Assembly: GCF_900230185.1 (NCBI RefSeq) | Contig: NZ_OCSR01000002.1 | Location: 2,170,001 to 2,234,000, forward strand | Direction: 5' to 3' | Origin: Burkholderia sp. OK233 | GTDB taxonomy: Bacteria; Pseudomonadota; Gammaproteobacteria; Burkholderiales; Burkholderiaceae | DNA length: 64,000 nt | In this document: piece by piece, positions 44,021-51,411 of the stretch | Numbering within the stretch: position 1 is the stretch's first letter | How the letters are laid out: each line of letters starts with the position of its first letter | The notes under the pieces: generated by a model | What the model was told of the DNA's origin: nothing | Seen by the model: only the letters and a program-made list of their open reading frames with translations | The model's database searches: none | Translations under genes and position numbers: made by a program

Positions 44021-44044
44021 GCGCCCGCTGAATCCAGCGGGCGC
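44021..44044 (-). terminator. Hairpin downstream of the lipoprotein pair
   Basis: A perfect 10-bp stem (GCGCCCGCTG / CAGCGGGCGC) with a four-base loop starts 20 bases past the stop of the minus-strand lipoprotein gene. It lacks a T-run, but position and strength suggest transcript termination. Confidence 0.6.
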
Positions 44045-44063
44045 CGATCATTACAGCTTGCCT

Positions 44064-44687
44064 TTACTGACGCAGTTCCGGTGAATCCTGCATGGCCGCC
44101 TGCAGCTTCTGCACAGCGTCAATCGTCGCGCGCTGTGCGGCGAGACCGAAGTTGCGCTTGAATTCGCCGAACTCCGCGTGGCCGCTGCCGGTCACTTCCT
44201 TTTTCGTCACGAGCTTGCCGGTCGGATCTGTCACGGTACAGACGAGCGTCACTGAAAAGTCGGTCGGCGGCCAGGTCAGGAGGCTCGGCGATGACGACGT
44301 CGTTGAGATGGTCGGCGTGACGACATAGCTCAGGCTCTTTGATTGGACCGTTGCCTGATCAGGCGCGGCATTCAGCTTCACAACATTGCTGAACACCTGG
44401 CTGAGTTCGACGTAGATCGGAAGCTCCAGATCGCGATACGGTTTGTAGGCCACCTTGTCGCCACCACCGCCGGGCGAGACGACTTCCTTTGCGCGCAGTT
44501 CGTCGGTAATGACGAGCCCAACTGTCTTGTTGATCGGCTGTGTTTGCGCCGTCGAGGTTGCTGCGGTAGTGGATGTCGCTGTGAGCGCTGCCGGGTCGCC
44601 GGAGATGGTGATGTCGTGTGCGCAGCCTGCGAGCGAGGCAACGGCGCCGGCAACCGCGATACTGCGAATAAAGTGGATCAGCTTCAT
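44064..44687 (-). CDS. Outer-membrane lipoprotein of unknown function
   Basis: 207 residues with a lipoprotein signal (VASLAGC, lipid-attached Cys near residue 22). After a Thr/Ala-rich linker a compact alpha/beta domain follows. The tail AAQRATIDAVQKLQAAM is helical. General features resemble accessory lipoproteins of transport or envelope systems, but no family is firmly recognised. It is the second gene of a pair with the lipoprotein upstream, 30 bases apart. Confidence 0.75.
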   Translation of the reverse strand: MKLIHFIRSIAVAGAVASLAGCAHDITISGDPAALTATSTTAATSTAQTQPINKTVGLVITDELRAKEVVSPGGGGDKVAYKPYRDLELPIYVELSQVFSNVVKLNAAPDQATVQSKSLSYVVTPTISTTSSSPSLLTWPPTDFSVTLVCTVTDPTGKLVTKKEVTGSGHAEFGEFKRNFGLAAQRATIDAVQKLQAAMQDSPELRQ

Positions 44688-44717
44688 GATGATTTCTGGT
44701 CGTTGAGAAAAGAGGGG

Positions 44718-45275
44718 TTAGTGGATGGCTTGCATGAACGCGGGATCCGCATAGAGCGACGCGAGCAGTTTCTGGACGATGAGCGGATACTCCTGGGTTG
44801 CCCGCGGAATCGCGATCGCGGCTGCGAACGACGAATCCCATTGCGTCGTCGCGCTTTTCACGCTGTCGTATCTCACCTCTGCGCCACGCTTGACGATGAA
44901 GCGCGCGGAGATCGTGCCCGTGGCTGTACCGATGTTGGCATCGACGTTATTCTTCAGCAGCACGCCGCTCAGTTCGACCTTGGCGTCAGGTGAAAGCGCA
45001 CGGCCGATCGTCAGTTCCTGCTGCAGAGCGCTCGAAAGGTATTGGGCAAACGAATCACCAACGGGCGAGCGCATGCTATTTGCACGCAGTTGCACCGACG
45101 AGTGATTGCCATCGCTTGGGTCGTTGGTGAAAGCGCCGAGACGCGTTGCTACGGGAGATGCGTTCTTCAGCGTCTGGATATTGTCGACAGAAGCCGAATA
45201 GGGCGGCGCGACAACCGAGCACGCAGCGAGCGCGGCAATGGGGGCTAAAAGGAGAGTCCTTCGCAGGGCAAACAT
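44718..45275 (-). CDS. Lipoprotein, first of a two-gene pair
   Basis: 185 residues, lipobox LAAC near residue 19. The mature protein has a linker and an alpha/beta domain (SFAQYLSSALQQELTIGRAL, VELSGVLLKNNVDANIG), a layout seen in YajG- or LptE-like lipoproteins. It and the following lipoprotein probably act together at the outer membrane. No specific function can be given. Confidence 0.72.
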   Translation of the reverse strand: MFALRRTLLLAPIAALAACSVVAPPYSASVDNIQTLKNASPVATRLGAFTNDPSDGNHSSVQLRANSMRSPVGDSFAQYLSSALQQELTIGRALSPDAKVELSGVLLKNNVDANIGTATGTISARFIVKRGAEVRYDSVKSATTQWDSSFAAAIAIPRATQEYPLIVQKLLASLYADPAFMQAIH

Positions 45276-45550
45276 GGGCTTCTAATGCCTCTTTGGTTAT
45301 GGTCAAAATGAGGTGGCCGACCGCCTCGACGCTTATGTAAAGGCAGTTCACGTGTTATCGGCAAGTCCGGAGAAAAATTGACTGAAGAGTTATTCTCTTT
45401 TTGATTGAAAGCTTTCGGTAATACTTTTATGCGAGATGTATCGGCGGAGTAATTCAGAATCACCTGGTCTGTGCTCGGCAATTGCGCTACTGCCAATAGC
45501 ACTGACTCATCTCCGCCAGCGCGCGCTCATGATTCGATACCGAGGTCCAC

Positions 45551-45970
45551 ATGGAACCCACCTGGCAATTCCAGCTAAGAATCACCGTCTCACCCGAACT
45601 AGCAAACGATCTGCGCACAGACCCGGCGGGTGCTTCGCATGCTGCGCTTCGCAATGTGCTGCGCAAGCACAACGCGACCTTGAAGTGTCAATTCGACGCT
45701 TTCGCCGATTACGTGAGTGAAGCGGAAAAGCAGGGCCTGGAAAACTATCCGCTTTATCAATGGACCCGGCAGACAATTGAGAACCCGGAGAAGAAAGCGA
45801 AGTACTTGCAATCATTCACGGTCTATGTGGATGGCGACGAGATATACGGCAAGGAAATCACCGACGTGCTGGAAGCTGAATTGACGGCGCTCGCCAGTGA
45901 CGATGACATTAAAAGCGTCGCCCGGTTCGATACTAATCCCGCGAATAACCCGCAGCCACCCAAGCGCTAG
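45551..45970 (+). CDS. Hypothetical cytoplasmic protein
   Basis: 139 residues, no signal or membrane span. It begins MEPTWQFQLRITVSPELAND and ends in a disordered Pro/Asn-rich tail. GAGG precedes the ATG, and codon usage is normal for the genome. No domain is recognised. It stands alone between the lipoproteins and the phospholipase gene. Confidence 0.65.
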   Translation: MEPTWQFQLRITVSPELANDLRTDPAGASHAALRNVLRKHNATLKCQFDAFADYVSEAEKQGLENYPLYQWTRQTIENPEKKAKYLQSFTVYVDGDEIYGKEITDVLEAELTALASDDDIKSVARFDTNPANNPQPPKR

Positions 45971-46115
45971 CGGTTACACGTAGTCCACCTGCTTTCCGGC
46001 ACGACACTCGCGTGTAATAAATCGAAACTATTGTCTCGGCACCGCTTGCGCCAGAGCGCGGCGGTTGCCGACGCGCGATCGCGTCCGTCAGTCATTCATA
46101 TCCACGGAGACCTCC

Positions 46116-46292
46116 ATGCCGACGTCGGCATTCCGGCTTTTTGCGCTCATCTGTTCTGTTGCTGCGGCAGCGCTTCTTAGCGCATGCAGCGACGGCGTAT
46201 CGTCCACGCCGGTCAAGGCAGCATGCGGCAACGCCACCGTTGCGAACGCGCGCATGAGCTGCCCGCCGGGCTTCGTCCCGCCCGCCTCCTGA
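46116..46292 (+). CDS. Small lipoprotein upstream of phospholipase C
   Basis: 58 residues with a signal peptide and lipobox (ALLSAC, Cys about residue 24). The mature peptide is about 35 residues with two further Cys (KAACGNA, RMSCPPG). GGAGA lies five bases before the ATG at 46116. It ends 27 bases before the phospholipase gene and may be co-expressed with it. Function unknown. Confidence 0.68.
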   Translation: MPTSAFRLFALICSVAAAALLSACSDGVSSTPVKAACGNATVANARMSCPPGFVPPAS

Positions 46293-46319
46293 GTCCAGAA
46301 TTCAAATTAGGTCCATCGC

Positions 46320-48434
46320 ATGGTCACCAAAACTCGTCGAGATTTTCTGAAGCTGTCCGCCGGACTGGCTGGCGCGACAGCCGCCACCACCCTGTTTCCC
46401 GAATCGATTCGCAAGGCGTTGGCGATCGAGCCGAATTCGGTGACCGGCACGATCCAGGACGTGCAGCACATTGTCGTGTTCATGCAGGAGAACCGCTCGT
46501 TCGACCACTATCTCGGTCATCTGAGCGGCGTGCGCGGTTATAACGACCGTTTCCCCGTGACGCTGCCGAATGGCCTGCCGGTGTGGTTCCAGCCGCGTCA
46601 GGAGGATCAGACGAAGGTGATCGCGCCGTTCCGCTACGACACGACCAATCCGAACGTCAACGCGCAGTGCATCGGTGGCCTGCCGCATACCTGGGCCACC
46701 ACGCACGGCGCAATCGACAGCGGCCGCGCCGACAAGTGGGCCGTGCAGAAGACCAACATGACGATGGGCTATCACGTGCGCGAGGACATTCCGTTCCACT
46801 ACGCGCTCGCCGACGCCTTCACTGTGTGCGACAACTACTTCTGTTCAATTCCGGGTAACACGCACCCGAACCGCATGTATTTAATGACGGGGATGGTCGA
46901 TCCGCTAGCCACGGGTGGCGGGCCGCTACTCGACAACACCGACTACATCGACAACCAGTTCGATAGCATCAAACTGCAGCCCTTCAACTGGACCACGTAT
47001 CCCGAGCGGCTGGAAACGGCCGGCATCTCCTGGCAGATTTATCAGCAGGGCACCGGCTTCGACAATTTCAGCGGCAACTACGGCACGAACATGCTGGCCT
47101 CGTTCCAGAATTTCGTGAACGCACCGGCGGGCTCGTCGCTGCAAAGCCGCGGGATGAGCACACGCACGCTGACACAGTTGAAGGCCGACGTGCAGGCCAA
47201 TGCATTGCCGCAAGTGTCCTGGCTGTTGCCGCCCGCCGCGTATTCGGAGCATCCGAAGTTCACGCCGCTCTATGGCGCCAATTACATCTCGACGATCCTC
47301 GACGCACTGACGTCGAATCCCGACGTGTGGAGCAAGACCGTCCTGTTCATCATGTACGACGAGAACGACGGCTTCTTCGATCACGTGGTGCCGCCGCAGG
47401 CGCCTACGGTGCCCGGCTCCGGCATGAGCACCGTGGACATCTCGCTTGAACGGCACAACGTCGTGACCGCGACGCAGGCCAGCACGTATACCGCCGACAA
47501 TCTGCCGTACGGCCTTGGGCCGCGTGTACCGATGACGGTCGTGTCGCCGTGGTCGAAGGGTGGTTTCGTCTGCTCGCAGGTGTTCGATCACACGTCGGTG
47601 CTGCAATTCGTCGAAAAGCGTTTCGGCGTAGTCGAGACCAATATCTCGCCGTGGCGCCGTGCCGTTTGCGGCGACCTGACCACGGCGCTCGACTTTTCGA
47701 AATCCGATTCCACCGTGCCTTCGCTGCCGAGCACGCAAACCTACGTCGCACAGGCCGATCTGCAATGCGCGCGTTCTACGGCCCAGGCTGCGCCGGCCAG
47801 CACGGCTCAGCAACTGGTGTCGGCGCAGGAGCCGGGCACGCGGCCGGCGCGGGCGCTGCCGTACGAATTGCATGTGAACGGGCTGTTGCAGTCGCAAGGG
47901 TATGCGCTGACGTTTGCGAACACCGGCACGCAAGGCGCCCATTTCTGGGTGTACACGGGCGACCCGACCGCGATGCCGCGTCGCTATACCGTCGAGGCCG
48001 GCAAGCAGTTGATCGATACGTGGGCATTCGACGCGAACGGCAATTACCTGGTGAACGTCTATGGCCCGAACGGTTACTTCCGGCGCTTCGCGGGTTCGTC
48101 CACGGCAGATGCCGCCGCAAAGCCGGATGTCGTGACCTGTTACGACGTGGCCAACGGCAACGTCTACGTGACGCTGTCAAACGCAGGGAGTGCGCCGCTC
48201 ACGGTTACCGTGGCCGACGTCGCCTATGGACAGGCGCCGCGCACGTTGAGCGTGCCCGCGGGAAGCAGTGTGGAGGCGCATTGGGACCTGTCATGCAGCA
48301 GCCAGTGGTATGACTTTCAATTGGCTGTTGCAGGCAATGCGGGCTGGTTGCGGCGCATTGCAGGTCATGTGGAAACAGGCCACACCAGCATCACCGATCC
48401 GGCTGCCACCGCGCCGGTGACGAAGGCGATATAG
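46320..48434 (+). CDS. Phosphocholine-specific phospholipase C (Tat-exported)
   Basis: 704 residues. A twin-arginine signal (TRRDFLKLSAG, residues 5-15) leads to the phosphoesterase domain: HIVVFMQENRSFDHYLGHLSGVRGY (read over its length), NYFCSIPGNTHPNR, FIMYDENDGFFDHVVPPQAP. Two C-terminal beta domains of the bacterial PLC family follow (ALPYELHVNG, GNVYVTLSNAGSAPLTVTV). It cleaves phosphatidylcholine or sphingomyelin, giving diacylglycerol and phosphocholine, and provides phosphate or acts on host membranes. It belongs to the PlcN/PlcH family; haemolytic activity cannot be judged. Confidence 0.93.
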   Translation: MVTKTRRDFLKLSAGLAGATAATTLFPESIRKALAIEPNSVTGTIQDVQHIVVFMQENRSFDHYLGHLSGVRGYNDRFPVTLPNGLPVWFQPRQEDQTKVIAPFRYDTTNPNVNAQCIGGLPHTWATTHGAIDSGRADKWAVQKTNMTMGYHVREDIPFHYALADAFTVCDNYFCSIPGNTHPNRMYLMTGMVDPLATGGGPLLDNTDYIDNQFDSIKLQPFNWTTYPERLETAGISWQIYQQGTGFDNFSGNYGTNMLASFQNFVNAPAGSSLQSRGMSTRTLTQLKADVQANALPQVSWLLPPAAYSEHPKFTPLYGANYISTILDALTSNPDVWSKTVLFIMYDENDGFFDHVVPPQAPTVPGSGMSTVDISLERHNVVTATQASTYTADNLPYGLGPRVPMTVVSPWSKGGFVCSQVFDHTSVLQFVEKRFGVVETNISPWRRAVCGDLTTALDFSKSDSTVPSLPSTQTYVAQADLQCARSTAQAAPASTAQQLVSAQEPGTRPARALPYELHVNGLLQSQGYALTFANTGTQGAHFWVYTGDPTAMPRRYTVEAGKQLIDTWAFDANGNYLVNVYGPNGYFRRFAGSSTADAAAKPDVVTCYDVANGNVYVTLSNAGSAPLTVTVADVAYGQAPRTLSVPAGSSVEAHWDLSCSSQWYDFQLAVAGNAGWLRRIAGHVETGHTSITDPAATAPVTKAI

Positions 48435-48565
48435 GCATACGGATTGGACATTTCTTTCAATGTCATTTCGGGTCGGCGGCAAACTGGTAAGTCAATTTTA
48501 CATTTGGCGACAAGGCGCCGAGTTCGTGAGAGGATGGCAGTTCACTTTTTCTCGCGGAGGGCGAA

Positions 48566-48790
48566 ATGGGACTCTTGGACGAAGTAGGCAAGATCGCTGG
48601 TGCAGTAGCGGCCGTTGAAGCAGCAGAAAAAGTCGATCCGGAAGCAGGTTTGCTAACGAAAGGCGTTGCAGCGATTGCCGGCTTTGAAGGCGCCGGTGCA
48701 TTGGAGTCGCTGGTCGAGAAGAAAGACGGCGAGAAGCAGGACGACGCCGACAATGCTCAGGCTGCAGACGGTACGAATCCTCAGACGTGA
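48566..48790 (+). CDS. Small hypothetical protein
   Basis: 74 residues: an Ala-rich, weakly hydrophobic first half (VGKIAGAVAAVEAAEKVD, LTKGVAAIAGFEGAG) and an acidic, disordered tail. GGAGG precedes the ATG and a strong terminator follows, so it is a real monocistronic gene. No family recognised. Confidence 0.7.
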   Translation: MGLLDEVGKIAGAVAAVEAAEKVDPEAGLLTKGVAAIAGFEGAGALESLVEKKDGEKQDDADNAQAADGTNPQT

Positions 48791-48805
48791 TTTTTGCGCT
48801 GTGAG

Positions 48806-48839
48806 CGGGCCAGTCCTACGTAGGACTGGCCCGTTTTTT
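48806..48839 (+). terminator. Rho-independent terminator
   Basis: A perfect 14-bp palindromic stem (CGGGCCAGTCCTAC / GTAGGACTGGCCCG) is followed by six T residues. It lies 15 bases after the stop of the small gene at 48566-48790. The best intrinsic terminator in the window. Confidence 0.93.
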
Positions 48840-48978
48840 ATGGTGAGCCGGGACCGGCGCCCGCCGCAACGCAACCATGGAAACCGGTCGGCGGGATGTC
48901 GGATCGCAGCGTGATATGCCTGATCGTTGCAATCCGTCGCATGGTTGTCGCGAGCGAATTGAATTTGAGGACGATTCT

Positions 48979-49851
48979 TTGACCATCTCTGCGACGCGCA
49001 GGACCCTGACACTCGGGTTGCCCCTGCTCCTGAGCCTTCGCGTTACCCCCATACTGGCCGCAAACTCACCTCCATTAGCCGACATCGAACGCCGCCATGG
49101 CGGGCGTCTTGGCGTGTTCGCTATCGATACCGGTTCAGGCCGAACCTTGACTCATCGCGCTGACGAACGCTTTCTGATGTGCAGCACCTTTAAGGGACTG
49201 CTCGCTGCGCAGGTGCTATCTCGCGTGGATGCCGGCAAGGAGGATCTTGGCCGCCGTGTGACATACACCGGGAAGGACCTGATCTTTACGTCGCCTGTGA
49301 CGAAGGCACACGTTGCAGAGGGTGCGATGTCGGTGGGCGCGCTGTGCCAGGCGATTGTCGAAGTGAGCGACAACACGGCGGCAGTGTTGTTGATGAGAAG
49401 CGCCGGCGGTCCCGCCGGGTTGACTCAATTCGTTCGCGGTCTCGGCGATACCGTCACGCGTTCCGATCGGTACGAACCCGAATCGAACAAATATAGCGGT
49501 GTGCTCGACACCACTACGCCTCGTTCGATCACGAACTCGGCGAGCAAAATTCTCTTGGGGAATGTTCTGAGTCCCCAATCGCGTGCGCAACTGGAAAACT
49601 GGATGATTGCCTGCAAGCCGGGTTTGAATCGGCTCCGTGCTGCGTTACCGCCGGACTGGAAAGCGGGTGACAGGCCCGGAACCAGCGTCGAAGAAGAAAC
49701 CAACGACTATGCGATCGTTCGCCCACCCGGACGCGCGCCGCTTCTGATCGCAGCCTATTACGATGCGCCGGCGCTTGACATGCCCGCTCGGGAGGCTGTC
49801 TTGCGGGAGGTCGGTGCGGTATTCGTGAAGTGGACAGCGGATCGGGCGTGA
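48979..49851 (+). CDS. Class A beta-lactamase with altered KTG motif
   Basis: 290 residues from the TTG at 48979 (GAGG eight bases upstream); a longer frame to 48877 is possible. The signal peptide is LTLGLPLLLSLRV. Catalytic motifs: S69-T-F-K72 preceded by Cys, as in Burkholderia Pen enzymes; SDN in VEVSDNTAA; the omega-loop Glu in RYEPESN. The third motif, normally KTG in AGDKTGTS, reads RPG (AGDRPGTS). Lys to Arg keeps charge, but Thr to Pro is unusual at the active-site strand. The enzyme may have reduced or shifted activity. No ampR-like regulator is adjacent. Confidence 0.9.
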   Translation: MTISATRRTLTLGLPLLLSLRVTPILAANSPPLADIERRHGGRLGVFAIDTGSGRTLTHRADERFLMCSTFKGLLAAQVLSRVDAGKEDLGRRVTYTGKDLIFTSPVTKAHVAEGAMSVGALCQAIVEVSDNTAAVLLMRSAGGPAGLTQFVRGLGDTVTRSDRYEPESNKYSGVLDTTTPRSITNSASKILLGNVLSPQSRAQLENWMIACKPGLNRLRAALPPDWKAGDRPGTSVEEETNDYAIVRPPGRAPLLIAAYYDAPALDMPAREAVLREVGAVFVKWTADRA

Positions 49852-49982
49852 CGAGCGTTGACCCGCGCAACCCGCGGATGGATGTGATGCGCGGCGTCTC
49901 GATTCTTCCTGTCCTGTTTCATGGTTTCAACATCGCGTACCGTTTGAACACGCCAATTGCTCGCTCATGCCAAGTTCGGTGA
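49848..49982 (+). pseudogene. N-terminal stump of an acyltransferase-3 (OafA-like) protein
   Basis: A 44-codon frame begins at a GTG overlapping the beta-lactamase stop. It encodes PRMDVMRGVSILPVLFHGFN, the characteristic first helix of acyltransferase-3 membrane proteins, then ends at a stop. The rest of the gene (more than 300 codons) is missing; the DUF2894 gene follows on the opposite strand. It looks like a deletion remnant. Confidence 0.72.
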
Positions 49983-50075
49983 AAACCTTCGACATCATGC
50001 CGGCGCGTCGCCACTCCAGCCATTTGATGTAGCAGGTTTGTGATGGTCCAGGGGCTCGACAGATTTGCCCTCGCG

Positions 50076-50771
50076 CTAACGCGATTTGCCCCTGGTATTC
50101 TTTTTGGCGCTTGTGGCGCGAGGCGCATCTTCAGCCGGCAAGGCACCGCCGCCGTTCATCTGGTCCATCCACGACAAGGCGTCGACGTACGACAGGAACT
50201 GCTGGAGATACCCCGGCGACAACTCGCGCATCAACGAGAGCGATCGATGCACGAGGCTGCTCGAGTTGAGCGGACCGGCATTGCCCGGCGCTTTCTTCAG
50301 CGACTGCCGCAACTGTTTCTCGGACCGGACCTTGGACCAGGTCTCCCTGAAGTAATCGAGCGCCTCCAGCTCCGGATAGGACGATGGCCGAGGCGTGACG
50401 CTACCCGCTGTGAGGCCGTCACCGTCTGCAGGCGCATGACTGGCGATGTAGTCGATCAGTCCAGCCAGCGCTCCGCGAGCGGCTTCGCCGGATGATGGCG
50501 GGGGGCCGATGTCGGCGTCAGCATCAACCGCCCTGGATGCAGCGTGCTCGAGATCGACGGCATACGCCTCGATTAGTGTGGAGAGCCTCTCATCCAGGAG
50601 ACGCCGCGCCTCGCCACTGTGACTCGCTGCCCGCCGATCCAGCGCATCGATGAAATGAAAGCGGATGGGATCCAGGCGATCGGCGCCGCGCTCGCGCCAT
50701 GCGTCGAGCGTTGCCCGGGTGCCACCTGTCACGTCGCCAGCGCCACTACTCGTATTGCTCACACTACTCAC
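50076..50771 (-). CDS. DUF2894-family protein
   Basis: 231 residues, soluble and largely helical. Features: LDAWRERGADRLDPIRFHFIDALDRRA and a central YFRETWSKVRSEKQLRQSLKKAP, with a basic, disordered C-tail (SAKKNTRGKSR). It matches the DUF2894 family as recalled from Burkholderiales clusters. It is the last gene of the four-gene motor operon and overlaps the OmpA-like gene by eight bases, so they are likely coupled. Function unknown; a role in assembling or gating the complex is inferred. Confidence 0.8.
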   Translation of the reverse strand: MSSVSNTSSGAGDVTGGTRATLDAWRERGADRLDPIRFHFIDALDRRAASHSGEARRLLDERLSTLIEAYAVDLEHAASRAVDADADIGPPPSSGEAARGALAGLIDYIASHAPADGDGLTAGSVTPRPSSYPELEALDYFRETWSKVRSEKQLRQSLKKAPGNAGPLNSSSLVHRSLSLMRELSPGYLQQFLSYVDALSWMDQMNGGGALPAEDAPRATSAKKNTRGKSR

Positions 50772-51411
50772 GAGGCTTCACCGTTGCACTCGAAGGCCTC
50801 GGGACCGGTGCTATTTCCACGCGCCGGTTTTTCGCCCGGCCCTGGTCGTCGGCATTCGAGCTGACGGGCTGCTGCGAGCCGAACGCGGCCGCGAACACGG
50901 ACGAAGCGGGGACGCCTGCATCAATCAAAGCACGGGTCACCGTGAGCGCGCGCTGGGCCGACAGCTCCCAGTTGTCGGCAAAGCGACGGTTAGCCTCCCG
51001 CACTTGCCGGTCATCGGTAAAGCCGCTCACCATCAGGATCTCGTCATTGGCCCGGAGGTAAGCGGACAGCGGCCCCGCCAGGCTCTTGAGGACGTCCCGG
51101 CCTTCGGGCTGCAATTGATCGGAGTTCAGCGCGAACAACACGCTGCCGTTGATGCCGATGCGTCCGTTGACCAGCGTGACCCGGCCCGCTGCCAGCGGTC
51201 CTGCCAGCGCCTGCTCCAGGGTCTTGCGGCGCTGCGTTTCCATCTGACGCTGCTTGACCTCTTGCGCAAGCCGGGTCGAGAGTTCCAGTTGAACGCCGAT
51301 GACGCCCACCAGAATCAGCACGAAGGCGCCCAGCAGCACCGACATCAGGTCGCCGAAGACGGGCCAGATGGGCGCCGTGGTCTCCACGCCGCCGTCGATT
51401 TCCTCGCTCAT
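50764..51411 (-). CDS. MotB/ZorB-like OmpA-domain stator protein
   Basis: 215 residues. One transmembrane helix at about 20-42 (FGDLMSVLLGAFVLILVGVIG) contains Asp21, placed as the ion-binding Asp of MotB and ZorB. A coiled-coil linker leads to a C-terminal OmpA-like peptidoglycan-binding domain (FTDDRQVREANRRFADNWELSAQRA, ending AKNRRVEI). The protein should anchor a proton- or sodium-driven motor to the cell wall. It overlaps the A-subunit gene by four bases (ATGA), the classic order for A and B stator subunits. Confidence 0.88.
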   Translation of the reverse strand: MSEEIDGGVETTAPIWPVFGDLMSVLLGAFVLILVGVIGVQLELSTRLAQEVKQRQMETQRRKTLEQALAGPLAAGRVTLVNGRIGINGSVLFALNSDQLQPEGRDVLKSLAGPLSAYLRANDEILMVSGFTDDRQVREANRRFADNWELSAQRALTVTRALIDAGVPASSVFAAAFGSQQPVSSNADDQGRAKNRRVEIAPVPRPSSATVKPRE

